64,000 nucleotides of DNA, taken from assembly GCF_019802045.1 (NCBI RefSeq), contig NZ_JAHVHU010000015.1, positions 96,128 to 160,127 of the forward strand, read 5' to 3'. The notes beneath the pieces are model-generated. The model saw only the letters and a list, made by a program, of their open reading frames with translations, was not told where the DNA came from and did no database searches. How positions within the stretch are numbered: the first letter of the stretch is position 1; every line of letters begins with the position of its first letter. Source of the stretch: Membranihabitans marinus (GTDB taxonomy: Bacteria > Bacteroidota > Bacteroidia > Chitinophagales > Saprospiraceae). Both the position numbers and the translations under genes were made by a program. This document shows positions 43,745-52,713 of the stretch, in pieces.

Positions 43745-43972
43745 CCTCGGGGCAGAGCCCTCCCACAGCCAAGGCGGGGACAGGTCGGTTCCCTCATCCT
43801 ACCCACCCAAAATGAGGGTATATCTTCGTCCTCGGGATGGAACCCTCCCACAGTGAAGGCGGGGACAGGTCGGTTCCCTCATCCTACCCACCCAAAATGA
43901 GGGTATATCTTCGTCCTCGGGATGGAACCCTCCCACAGTGAAGGCGGGGACAGGTCGGTTCACTCATCCAAG
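43745..43972. repeat. 85-bp direct tandem repeat, about 2.7 copies
   Basis: Units start with 'cctcgg' at 43745, 43830 and 43915 (period 85). Units two and three are almost identical ('gatggaaccctcccacagtg'). Unit one differs at a few positions ('gcagagccctcccacagcc'). The third breaks off near 43972. Frames through it on the minus strand are open but repetitive; I regard it as non-coding. Confidence 0.85.
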
Positions 43973-44121
43973 GTTCACCGAACCTTGTGCCCCGGCTAAG
44001 CCGAGGCTTCATTCGCTCATCCTCATCAAAGATGAATTTACCATCTTTGGTCTGCGTTCCACGCCGACTATATTCAGTCATTCCTGGCATCTGCACCTGT
44101 CTAACTGCCATTAAACAATAA

Positions 44122-44356
44122 TCAACGCCAGGTAGGTAAATCAAAAGCCATGAATTTTGGGTTAATCCATTTGAATTCATAATCGCCGCATATATTCCGA
44201 AATATACTTCGATTCTCTTCGTCAAAATTACTCAACGCGGTTCTGGCTACACCCCGCTTTTTTCCTCAACAATCTTTGAATATCTACTAAATCATATACG
44301 GCATTATTAAATGCAAATGGTATTAGTCCTTTTTTTGGAGTATTCACCCAGAGCAT
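44122..44356 (-). pseudogene. Frameshifted small gene of unknown family
   Basis: Leftward from ATG 44356 the frame reads MLWVNTPKKGLIPFAFNNAV, then YDLVDIQRLLRKK. At an A-rich run (near 44260-44270) the reading passes to another frame, RGVARTALSNFDEENRSIFR, then NICGDYEFKWINPKFMAFDL and PTWR, ending at TGA 44122-44124. Joined, these give about 77 residues with normal composition on both sides of the shift. The homopolymer makes a one-base indel, real or from sequencing, a good explanation. I do not recognise the family. Confidence 0.4.
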
Positions 44357-44371
44357 AGATTATATCACAAA

Positions 44372-45190
44372 CTACAAACTATCAATTGTAATAGTAGCGA
44401 CCACAGGCCGATGATCCGAAGCGTATTCCTCTGGTACCACATGATGGTTGGTGGTCTGAAATGCACCTTTGGGTCGATACATCAGAAAATCAATGGTTTT
44501 TGTGGGGTTGATCATCGGTATGGTATAGGGACATTCACCGGTGCACGTTCGTTGAAAGGTTTTATCAAACAAGGCAATGGTTTTACTGGATGGAACTACA
44601 TTAAAATCGCCACCGATAATAACCGGTATAGATAGTTGTTCCAGGGCTTTTAAAAGTGTATTGGATTGATGCAGATTGTTTTCTTCCGTTTTAAAGTCCA
44701 GGTGGGTGCTTCCAAACCAAAGGGATTGACCATCTACCTGAACTTTTATGCCGGCCCAGGAGCGATCCTCCGCTTTGACACCCGGGAGGGTCGGTAATTC
44801 AATCCGGATGGAATCCTCTATAGGGAATTTGGATAACACGGCATTCCCGTAGTATCCTCCCTGGTAATCGATCGCTTTGGCAAAGTAATAGTGCATGCCT
44901 AGTTTGTCAGCGATAGCTTGTGCCTGATGAAGGTCCTTGCCTGATCTGTCTGTGAAAACATCCACTTCCTGAAGCGCCACCAGATCCGGATCTTCTTTTT
45001 GAATAACCTGCGCGATTGCATCGATATCAATGACACCGGCCTCAGACGGTGGGTTGGCGTGATGAATATTGTAGGCCATAATCTTTAACGACTTTCTGCT
45101 GTTGTCGTTATCTTTATTCGCTTTTGGAGTGGAGCACGCAGATGTGCCTAACAGAGTCACAAGGAATACCCAGCATATTGACTTCATCAT
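44372..45190 (-). CDS. Endonuclease/exonuclease/phosphatase-family lipoprotein
   Basis: ATG 45190 was chosen because a promoter lies at 45215-45222, downstream of the longer frame's start. The product has 272 residues with a lipobox near C19 ('LVTLLGTSAC'). EEP superfamily motifs are in order: 'LKIMAYNIHH', 'DLVALQEVD' (catalytic Glu), 'WFGSTHLDF', 'VIIGGDFNVVPSS' (Asp/Asn pair) and 'YASDHRPVVATI' (catalytic His). Substrates of exported members include phosphodiesters of nucleic acids, lipids or phosphosugars. It follows the fourth SusC/SusD locus on the same strand and may be its enzyme. Confidence 0.85.
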   Translation of the reverse strand: MMKSICWVFLVTLLGTSACSTPKANKDNDNSRKSLKIMAYNIHHANPPSEAGVIDIDAIAQVIQKEDPDLVALQEVDVFTDRSGKDLHQAQAIADKLGMHYYFAKAIDYQGGYYGNAVLSKFPIEDSIRIELPTLPGVKAEDRSWAGIKVQVDGQSLWFGSTHLDFKTEENNLHQSNTLLKALEQLSIPVIIGGDFNVVPSSKTIALFDKTFQRTCTGECPYTIPMINPTKTIDFLMYRPKGAFQTTNHHVVPEEYASDHRPVVATITIDSL

Positions 45191-45214
45191 AAATAGATCT
45201 AGTTTTTTATGGAT

Positions 45215-45222
45215 CAAAGATA
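45215..45222 (-). promoter_or_regulatory. Promoter -7 element of the EEP lipoprotein gene
   Basis: TATCTTTG on the minus strand, an exact TAnnTTTG, 25 bases before ATG 45190. No TTG at the ideal -33 distance. Confidence 0.45.
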
Positions 45223-45280
45223 CCAATTCTTGATAAAGAAAAAGATCAGGTTTTTCCTAGCACAGTGAAATTTTTAACGC

Positions 45281-46429
45281 CTACTGTGCCTCATAAACCT
45301 CCAATTCTGCCAGCATCGCAAAAGGACTGGAACCACTTTGTGCATTGTACCGAATATACCGGGCTTCCACCGGTTCAAATTCCATTAATTGGCCATCGTC
45401 TGTTTTATTATCAATATCAAAAATTCCTTTATCTACCCATTTTTCCTGATCTATGCTGGTCAGAATCTGAACGACATTTTGAGCCGAGCCGTTTCCTCTG
45501 CGCCGGAAAGATTCTACGGCCCCTATATTATAAGCCTGACCAAGATCTAATATGAAGTAGTGGGGGTAATCCGGTGAACCGCCTTGCCACTGCGTATGCC
45601 AGAAGGTATTTAGATTGTCATCAATGGCTGCTTTGGCCAACCCGTTATCCGGGTAGGTGGCATTTCCTTCTGCCGGTTCTTCTGAATCCACTTCTATGAT
45701 GGACCAATTGGATTTGTCCGTGATCAGGCTAAGCACGACGGGCACGGGCAAAGTGGTGGTGTCATACCGGGTGTAAAAAGTATCCACGGCGTTTGGTTCG
45801 GGCAGGTAATACGTACGGTAGTGCATCATGGAACCCGGTTTCCAATCATCCATTACCACAATTTCCTGATCGATATCGACAATTTCCATCACCGATTCCC
45901 CGTCACGATTCAGGTAATTGAGTTCAAATAGAGCAGCTCCTTTTGTTCCCTGTCCCCATTCGGTGATCAGAGTATCTCCTTCTTCGATAGACATATCCAG
46001 CAAAAGTCTGTTGTTAAGTGCAGTTTCATATCGGTCTCCGTATGCAGTACCTACGGTTTGAACTAGAACGGACTTATTGCCTTCTTTATCAATGTTGTGT
46101 AAATCGATAAAGTAAGATTTCTCATCCAAATTGGTAATTTCTACGGTCACAGAATCCAATGGCCCGGTGGGATTAACGTCGATGATTTTCGAATCCGCAC
46201 CACCATTCCATTCGATAAGTGTTTGCCGGGCAGTGTTGGGGCTCGGGTAAAATATTTTAAGCTCTACCCTGTTTCGTCCCGGAAAGGTTTCTACGACTGG
46301 TTTAGTCGTATATATCTTTTCACCGGATTCAATGAATTTTTCATGAAACTGGTTGACATCCGAGCAGGATATACATGCGAAAAGTATCAGGCTCAGGGAT
46401 GTAAAAAATGTTAATATATTCTTTGTCAT
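45281..46429 (-). CDS. Surface lipoprotein with DUF4998-like and F5/8 type C (discoidin) domains
   Basis: ATG 46429 gives 382 residues with a lipobox near C22 ('LILFACISC'). The N-terminal half has fibronectin-like strands ('PGRNRVELKIFYPSPNTARQ', 'LDSVTVEITNLDEKSYFID') as in DUF4998. The C-terminal 140 residues are a discoidin fold ('GLAKAAIDDNLNTFWHTQWQGG', 'YFILDLGQAYNIGAVESFRR', 'EPVEARYIRYNAQSG', 'AMLAELEVYEAQ'), a carbohydrate-binding module. It is the last gene of the susC-susD-lipoprotein series and probably a surface glycan-binding protein. Confidence 0.82.
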   Translation of the reverse strand: MTKNILTFFTSLSLILFACISCSDVNQFHEKFIESGEKIYTTKPVVETFPGRNRVELKIFYPSPNTARQTLIEWNGGADSKIIDVNPTGPLDSVTVEITNLDEKSYFIDLHNIDKEGNKSVLVQTVGTAYGDRYETALNNRLLLDMSIEEGDTLITEWGQGTKGAALFELNYLNRDGESVMEIVDIDQEIVVMDDWKPGSMMHYRTYYLPEPNAVDTFYTRYDTTTLPVPVVLSLITDKSNWSIIEVDSEEPAEGNATYPDNGLAKAAIDDNLNTFWHTQWQGGSPDYPHYFILDLGQAYNIGAVESFRRRGNGSAQNVVQILTSIDQEKWVDKGIFDIDNKTDDGQLMEFEPVEARYIRYNAQSGSSPFAMLAELEVYEAQ

Positions 46430-46446
46430 AGCTTTCAACTTGATTT

Positions 46447-47607
46447 TTAAAGTATTTGCCCCCATAAGGAGACCTCCGCAAAGTGAATAAATCCAGTATT
46501 TCCCCAGGTTCTTTTCGTGACGAAACGAATATACCGAACGGGTGGATCGTTCAAGTCAAATCCGTAGTTGTCTCCCTCTTCAAAGTGGACTTGATCTTCA
46601 TCGGGTGTTCCGCCTTGAAGGGTCGGTCGGGTTGCCTCACAATCACACAGTTTGGTCCACCCATCGAAGCTGCCGTCCGTAGGTTCCGATTCGCGTCCCC
46701 ATACTTCCAGATTTCTGGGATTTCCGTGGGCGTAAAAGAAATTTTGACGCTGCAATACATTTAAGCGGCTAATTTTAGCAGTGACACCCAGGTCCAAAGT
46801 CCATATTTGAGGCCAGCCACTGCCTGCCCAGGTGTGATTGAAGGTGTTCGGATTGTCGTCATAAGCATACTCATACCGACCTTCCCAGGCGTCCATATCG
46901 GCATCTCCTTCCAGTTCGATTTTTTGAAATAAATCTTTATCCAACTCTTCTTCAAACAAGGGAGTCAGGGTAACCAACATAGTGTCTGAATAGTTGTCCC
47001 ACCGGTCTCTGATCACGACACCAAATTCTCGTTCTGTAGGATCAAAACCACGAAGTGTATATTTTCCGGTGTCGACTGCACTATATACGGTCTCAAAAGG
47101 AAATAAAAGTCCGGTCGAATCCCGGGCCAGAAGTATAAAGGCCAGTGAGGCGTTGTTTTCATTGATCCAGGTATATTGCACCCCACCAAAATCAGGAATC
47201 ATCTTCACGCTTGCAAATGTGGTATGCACCGAAGGTTCCTGAGGTGTAAAAGTCACTTCTACCGGAGAACTTTCATTCTCACTGCGGTCTACAGCCACTA
47301 CGGTCACCTTTTTTTCATTGGTATCACCAAATCCTACAATCTTCAAGGTGTCGTGATACAGGGATGCCCGTTGTTCTGCAATTTGTCCATTCTTCAATTC
47401 ATATTGTCCTTTCACATAGAGCAGGTCTGTATCATCAGGTAATTGATAGGTCAGGTAGGCTCCTCCGGGAATAGTTTCGACTTCCACATTGGTTACAGGC
47501 CCTGGAGCACCACCGTCTTTAGTGATTGGTTTATTCTCCAATTCAGAACAGCTGAATCCGGTCAGTAAAATAAAGAGAGCTATCAGATAGATTAAATTAT
47601 GAGACAT
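46447..47607 (-). CDS. DUF4959/DUF5126/DUF5000-type surface lipoprotein
   Basis: ATG 47607 gives 386 residues with a lipobox at C20 (MSHNLIYLIALFILLTGFSC). Start and order fit proteins annotated DUF4959-DUF5126-DUF5000 in Bacteroidota polysaccharide loci: 'GAPGPVTNVEVETIPGGAYLTYQLP', then 'FASVKMIPDFGGVQYTWINEN', then a discoidin-like end ('YDDNPNTFNHTWAGSGWPQIWTLDLG', 'YIRFVTKRTWGNTGFIHFAEVSLWG'). It lies 20 bases after SusD (4) and 17 bases before the next lipoprotein, so it is cotranscribed. Likely role: surface binding of the glycan taken up by SusC (4). Confidence 0.85.
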   Translation of the reverse strand: MSHNLIYLIALFILLTGFSCSELENKPITKDGGAPGPVTNVEVETIPGGAYLTYQLPDDTDLLYVKGQYELKNGQIAEQRASLYHDTLKIVGFGDTNEKKVTVVAVDRSENESSPVEVTFTPQEPSVHTTFASVKMIPDFGGVQYTWINENNASLAFILLARDSTGLLFPFETVYSAVDTGKYTLRGFDPTEREFGVVIRDRWDNYSDTMLVTLTPLFEEELDKDLFQKIELEGDADMDAWEGRYEYAYDDNPNTFNHTWAGSGWPQIWTLDLGVTAKISRLNVLQRQNFFYAHGNPRNLEVWGRESEPTDGSFDGWTKLCDCEATRPTLQGGTPDEDQVHFEEGDNYGFDLNDPPVRYIRFVTKRTWGNTGFIHFAEVSLWGQIL

Positions 47608-47627
47608 AATATAAAATGTTTTATAAG

Positions 47628-49529
47628 TTACCAACCCGGATTTTGAACCAGGTTCGGATTGTTGATAATTTCTGTTTCTTTGATCGGCCACAAATAATCC
47701 TTGGGTTCAAAATCCGATTGCCATAAATTGACCACCTGATAGAATTCCAGTCCCGGGCCATTGATGTTCCACCCTCGGATCGGTTGCGATAAAATATCTT
47801 CAGCCGTTTTCCAGCGCCGGATGTCCCAAAAACGCTGCCCTTCAAAAGCCAGTTCAATCTTCCGTTCTTGTTGTATTATTTCCCGCATTCCTGTTTTGGA
47901 GGATGGTTTGTCGGGTTGGCGGGAATAGGTCGACCATGATTCTACGACACCTTCGAGCCCGGCTCTTTCCCTTATTTTATCGACATATTCATACACTTCA
48001 GCATCGGGCGCTGACTTTATCTCATTCAGTGCTTCTGCATACAAGAGGTAAAGGTCTGCCAGGCGAATAATAGGAAAAGGGTAAGAGTAGTTGATGACGT
48101 AGGACTGACCGTTGAAGTTGTTTTTAGCATCGATCAATTTTTTTACAAAATATCCTGTCGCAGAGAACTCGCCTTGATTTCTTTTTGTCGCTAGTTCACC
48201 AGCACGAGCCTGGACATATCGATAAGTGGGATCCAGGACATAGGCTCCACGGTCAAATGCGATACCAGCATAAAAACGGGGTTCCCGTTCAAAGTGTAGT
48301 TTGGCGGTGAACTGACCTGGCTGTACAAAGTCGGCTTCATCACTGGAGGCGCGCTGAAGTTCATATCTGCGGTCGTATTCGTACATTTTGTCTTCATCGA
48401 TGGGTACACCGTTTTTGGAATAAAAGAGTTCAGCCATCCGGAGCGTGGCCGCATAGAACTGTGACACCGGGTTGGCAGAAGTTACCGTTACAAGCAGAGG
48501 CTGTGCCATGCGCTGGTAGGTCCAGGAAAAACGGAAATGTGTGGAGCCCCATATGACTTCCGGAGATTCTCTGGCAGATATGATGGAACGAAGCATCAAT
48601 TCCTGGCGAATTGTTTCATTTAAATCGGAATTAGTTTCATATTCCTGGACGAGCTCGAAACCGGCCTCTTCACACAGGTCAATGGCTGTCTTCACCGCAT
48701 CTGCTGCAATCTGCCATTTCTCAGGTGAGTACGTGGTGTTGAATAAATGGCGACCCTGATCATCCACTACAGCGGAGAAGTCACTGTTTCCATTGAACAA
48801 AGGGCTGGCAGCGGTCATCAACATGCGCGCTTTGATGGATGCCACAATAGGCTGTGTGATCCGACCCATTTCGGTCGTCAATGATTCTACTTTGAGTGGT
48901 AGGTCTGTCATTGCTTCATCCATCAGATCAGAAATGTAAGCGACCACATCATCCACAGGTTGGCGATACGTTTTGATCCCCTCTGAAGAAGTATATATCG
49001 GTAGATTTTCATCTATGATTGGTATCGGTCCATAGCTTTTGAGCAACCAGAAATGATAGTAGGCCTTCAGGAACTTTACCTCTGCGATCCATCGCTTCCG
49101 TTCCGTTTCCTGAATATCATGCGGCCGATCGATGTTCTCCAGAAAAATATTGCAATCCCGAATGGCCTGAAATAGTGGTTTTCCTCGCTCCAAACCATCC
49201 CAGTAGTTTAGATAGGGCGTTACGGTGGATTGCAGGTTTCGTGCGATGAGGGTTGCCTGCGGGTCGCCTTGTTCTTCATTGAGCCAGACTTCGTCACTGC
49301 CGAGCAACCCGGGGTTGACCCAGGGATCGCCATAATTTGGCAAATAGGAATAGCACGTGGCCAGAAATTTCTCTGCATTGGCCCGGTCGGTAAACGCGTT
49401 GTCCAGCGTAGCTACATTATCGGGTACGATATCCAGATAATTGCAACTAGTCACTGTAAGTCCCAGGACGCTGATCAAAACGCATAGGAATATATAAGGT
49501 TGGTGTATGTATTTCATTTTGTCTTTCAT
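47628..49529 (-). CDS. SusD/RagB-family surface lipoprotein (4)
   Basis: ATG 49529 (or 49517) was chosen over 49589, which lies inside susC. The product has about 633 residues with a lipoprotein signal ending 'LGLTVTSC' (Cys about 29). SusD landmarks: 'AEVKFLKAYYHFWLLKSYGPIPII', 'RITQPIVASIKARMLMTAASPLFNG', 'IIRLADLYLLYAEALNEI', 'REIIQQERKIELAFEGQRFWDIRRW' and the end 'NPNLVQNPGW'. The start lies one base after the SusC stop, so translation is coupled. Confidence 0.94.
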   Translation of the reverse strand: MKDKMKYIHQPYIFLCVLISVLGLTVTSCNYLDIVPDNVATLDNAFTDRANAEKFLATCYSYLPNYGDPWVNPGLLGSDEVWLNEEQGDPQATLIARNLQSTVTPYLNYWDGLERGKPLFQAIRDCNIFLENIDRPHDIQETERKRWIAEVKFLKAYYHFWLLKSYGPIPIIDENLPIYTSSEGIKTYRQPVDDVVAYISDLMDEAMTDLPLKVESLTTEMGRITQPIVASIKARMLMTAASPLFNGNSDFSAVVDDQGRHLFNTTYSPEKWQIAADAVKTAIDLCEEAGFELVQEYETNSDLNETIRQELMLRSIISARESPEVIWGSTHFRFSWTYQRMAQPLLVTVTSANPVSQFYAATLRMAELFYSKNGVPIDEDKMYEYDRRYELQRASSDEADFVQPGQFTAKLHFEREPRFYAGIAFDRGAYVLDPTYRYVQARAGELATKRNQGEFSATGYFVKKLIDAKNNFNGQSYVINYSYPFPIIRLADLYLLYAEALNEIKSAPDAEVYEYVDKIRERAGLEGVVESWSTYSRQPDKPSSKTGMREIIQQERKIELAFEGQRFWDIRRWKTAEDILSQPIRGWNINGPGLEFYQVVNLWQSDFEPKDYLWPIKETEIINNPNLVQNPGW

Positions 49530-49530
49530 T

Positions 49531-52500
49531 TTAAAAGGATACTTGTAATCCAAAGTTAAACACTCGTTGTACCGGGTAATCCAAACCATTTCCGCCCATT
49601 TCCGGATCCCATAATTTGAATTTACTCCAATGCATTAGGTTCGTTCCGCTGACGTAGACCCTTAATTGTTTCATTTTATATTTATCAATCCATTGTTGCG
49701 GTAAATTATAGCCTGCTTCAAAAGATTTTAATCGTAGAAAAGAACCATCCTGCATCAGCCAGGTTGACTGCTGATTGTTATTGCTTTCCAGATTATCTGA
49801 TAGTCGAGGCCAGAATGCATAGGCATTGCGGTCGGTTTCGGACCAGTAATCATCCGCCACTTTTTGGAGTAGAGCATTGTAGCCTATGAAATTTTTGGTT
49901 TCACCATTGTAGGTGGCGTCAATAAATGGAGCCACAAAATTCTGATTGATCCAAAACGAAGAGTTTGCAGAACCCTGGAAGAACATCGACAGATCAAAAT
50001 CTTTGTATCCGGTCGAGAAACCAAATCCATAGATCACTTCAGGTGTCGTTGGGTAGCCGATTGGAACCCGATCCAGACCGGTAATCTTATCATCACCGTT
50101 GATGTCCCGGTATTTGATATCTCCACCTCGTACTACGCTTCCGAAGAGTTGCTGTGGTGATTGATGCACTTCTTCATCGTCAATAAATAACCGTTCCGCC
50201 AGATAGCCCCATTGTTGTGTGATGGGCTGGCCGATCCTTGACAGCCATGGGGTCTCCGTATAACTTGGTTCTTCAAAACGATCAAATACGCCACGGGCAT
50301 AGGTGAAATTAGCACGACCGATGATCCAGAAATCATTATTGAAAAAGTGCTCTACATCGAGCGACATATCAATACCACCGCTGGAAGCTGCCCCGACATT
50401 GGCTTTCGTACTGGCTTGTAACCCCAGTGTCGCCAGATTGATCCGGTCCATCAGAATATTATCTCTGCTCTCGAAGAAAACATCGGTAATCAATGTGGCT
50501 GTATTGAACAATCCCATTTCAAACCCTAAATTCAGTTTTTTGGCTGTTTCCCAGGTGATCAGATCATTAGCATACCGGCCGATAGAGACTCCATCCACGG
50601 ACACCAGTCCATCAGTCCCCCAACTGTATGATCTTGCCGGGTCATTCAGACTGACATTGGACAGGTAGAAGAACCGGTCTGCTGGACTGCCAATGGCATC
50701 ATTTCCCACCAGCCCGTAGGTTGCTTTTAGTTTCAGACTGTTGACAACCGGACTGAGTGGCTCCCAGAAATCTTCATTCGATACCAGCCATCCGGCCCCA
50801 TAAGAGGGGAAAAACCCGAATCGTTCCTGTGCAGCAAAACGTTCCGTCCCATTATATCCAAAGTTGAATTCGGCAAAATACCGATCCGCAAAAGAATAAG
50901 TGAATCGACCCGATAAACCCAGGTTTCTTCGGGGTAATGATCCTTGCAGGTCAGTACCGGCTCCGGGGGCTACCAGCGACTGGCGAGCGATACCCACAAG
51001 CAACCCACTGACGCCATGTACATCGTTAAAAGTGCGATTGTAATTGATTGCACTTTCGGCATAAAAGTTGGATAATAAATCCTTGTTGCTGGGTTCAAAG
51101 TCGAGGTATTCCCTTCCCTCGTCTGAGTTCAACGGTTCCAAAACATACTCATCCGCCCGACGGTCAAACGATTCCACTTTGTAATAAAAAGGAATGGATG
51201 TTCTTTTAACATCAAAAAAGGATTCCCGATAGGTGTTGGCCATGATGCGAAAGTTTAAGCCTTCGGTGATCATTTTGAGGTCTTGTTGAATCTGAAATTG
51301 AGCCAGCATCAGTGATTTACTACTCTCTTTATAGCCCCGTGTAAGATCTGCATAGGGGTTCATAAATCGTCCACTTCCTGCATTTCCATATAAGATATGT
51401 TGTCGGAATCGGTTGGCTTCATCGGGCTCATAGTAAGCCGGAAAAAGAACGGGATTGGATCGTGCAACATTTCGATACACCTGGGTTCCCCCATTTATGG
51501 GACCCGTATAGTCATCAAATGTACCATGAACACGCAGTGTGGCTTCAGTGGTCTCACTCAGCGTTATATCTATATTGGACCGGACCAGATACTGCTGCAG
51601 ATCGATGTTGGAATTGTAACTGTTTCGGTTGTCTACTTTTAAGATACCATTATCTTTGGATGCCGACGCAGAGATGTAATATCTTGCAATGGATCCGCCT
51701 CCGCTTAAATTAAAATTCAAGCGGGTATTCGTGGTTGAGTTTTTAATGGTCTCACCGAACCAATCGTTCGCGGGATAAGCAAATTTGTTTCGGTTGGGAT
51801 CGGCTGTCTGGTCAATTTTGAGCTGGGAATAAGGAAGAATGCCCAATGGGTCTCTTGTACGGACAGCTTCATTATGGAGCCTCATGTAGGTCAGCGGATC
51901 CGCAAAATCAATTTTCTGTGTAGGCCGGGAGTTAGAGGATTCCAGACGAACATTAATTTTCATGACGCCCTCTACGCCTTGTTTGGTCGTGACCAGGATG
52001 ACACCATTTGCCCCCCGCGCTCCGTACAACGAAGTGGCTGTTGCATCTTTCATGATCGAAAAACTGGCAATATCATCCGGGTGCAAATCAGCGAGATCAT
52101 CAGTAGAAAGTTCGATCCCATCGATCAGAATCAACGGACTACGGTTGTATCCAAACGTGGTCACACCACGGATAAAAAACTCCGCATTGTCCTGGCCAGG
52201 TTCGCCAGAGCGTTGGTAGGATATGATTCCCGACATCCGGCCGGCCATGGCCGTGGTTAGATTGCTTGAGGGCACACGGAGCTCACTGGGATTAACGGTG
52301 GTCACGGAGGCAATGACGCTTTCTTTCTTTTGTTTTCCAAAGGCGACCACGGTCAGCCCTTCAAGCTCCTGAAGTTTGCTTTGCAATACGACATCGATGG
52401 TGCGCTGGTTGTTGATCTCGATCAGCTGTGTTTCCATTCCTACGTAGGAGAAACGAATGGTTCCGTCGGAGGGGGCTCCGATGGTATATTTACCATCAAT

Positions 52501-52713
52501 ATCGGTGATGACACCCCCTTGAAGATCGATGATGGTTACCGTAACACCGGGTAAAGGCACATTGTCCTCATCGACGACCGTGCCACTTACCTGGATGGTG
52601 TCTGGAACGAAATTTATATTTGATTCATCTTTCGTTTCTGGTGCTCCGAAACCAGAGACATAAAAAAGCGTCATAATAAATGTGACACTCAGCTTAAGTA
52701 AGTGTATTCTCAT
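49531..52713 (-). CDS. SusC/RagA-family TonB-dependent outer-membrane transporter (4)
   Basis: 1,060 residues with a Sec signal (MRIHLLKLSVTFIMTLFYVSGFG). A CarboxypepD_reg-like domain ('SGTVVDEDNVPLPGVTVTI') is followed by 'LEGLTVVAFGKQKKESVIASV', where 'AFGKQKK' stands in for the usual 'GYGTQKK'. The plug ('FFIRGVTTFGYNRSPLILIDG', 'SIMKDATATSLYGARGANGVI') and a barrel ending 'FNFGLQVSF' follow. No STN domain. It heads a four-gene series with SusD and two lipoproteins, a layout known from loci for complex or decorated glycans. A weak -7 match (TAGTTTTG, 52802-52809) lies about 90 bases upstream. Confidence 0.95.
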   Translation of the reverse strand: MRIHLLKLSVTFIMTLFYVSGFGAPETKDESNINFVPDTIQVSGTVVDEDNVPLPGVTVTIIDLQGGVITDIDGKYTIGAPSDGTIRFSYVGMETQLIEINNQRTIDVVLQSKLQELEGLTVVAFGKQKKESVIASVTTVNPSELRVPSSNLTTAMAGRMSGIISYQRSGEPGQDNAEFFIRGVTTFGYNRSPLILIDGIELSTDDLADLHPDDIASFSIMKDATATSLYGARGANGVILVTTKQGVEGVMKINVRLESSNSRPTQKIDFADPLTYMRLHNEAVRTRDPLGILPYSQLKIDQTADPNRNKFAYPANDWFGETIKNSTTNTRLNFNLSGGGSIARYYISASASKDNGILKVDNRNSYNSNIDLQQYLVRSNIDITLSETTEATLRVHGTFDDYTGPINGGTQVYRNVARSNPVLFPAYYEPDEANRFRQHILYGNAGSGRFMNPYADLTRGYKESSKSLMLAQFQIQQDLKMITEGLNFRIMANTYRESFFDVKRTSIPFYYKVESFDRRADEYVLEPLNSDEGREYLDFEPSNKDLLSNFYAESAINYNRTFNDVHGVSGLLVGIARQSLVAPGAGTDLQGSLPRRNLGLSGRFTYSFADRYFAEFNFGYNGTERFAAQERFGFFPSYGAGWLVSNEDFWEPLSPVVNSLKLKATYGLVGNDAIGSPADRFFYLSNVSLNDPARSYSWGTDGLVSVDGVSIGRYANDLITWETAKKLNLGFEMGLFNTATLITDVFFESRDNILMDRINLATLGLQASTKANVGAASSGGIDMSLDVEHFFNNDFWIIGRANFTYARGVFDRFEEPSYTETPWLSRIGQPITQQWGYLAERLFIDDEEVHQSPQQLFGSVVRGGDIKYRDINGDDKITGLDRVPIGYPTTPEVIYGFGFSTGYKDFDLSMFFQGSANSSFWINQNFVAPFIDATYNGETKNFIGYNALLQKVADDYWSETDRNAYAFWPRLSDNLESNNNQQSTWLMQDGSFLRLKSFEAGYNLPQQWIDKYKMKQLRVYVSGTNLMHWSKFKLWDPEMGGNGLDYPVQRVFNFGLQVSF

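Larger units (their letters stand above)
43683..44371. other. Repeat- and remnant-bearing intergenic region
   Basis: 689 bases hold the 85-bp tandem repeat (43745-43972), short palindromes (for example 'cggctaagccg' near 44000) and a frameshifted small gene on the minus strand (44122-44356). No intact gene. Confidence 0.5.

Noticed and set aside
43745..43972. 85-bp repeats considered as CRISPR or coding repeats
   Set aside because: The whole 85 bp is repeated with no variable spacer, and frames through it are not protein-like.
43884..44225. 113-residue minus-strand frame ending in the 85-bp repeat
   Set aside because: It runs out of the frameshifted small gene's antiphase into repeat-derived text. 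A different frame pair gives more natural protein, so this one is a shadow.
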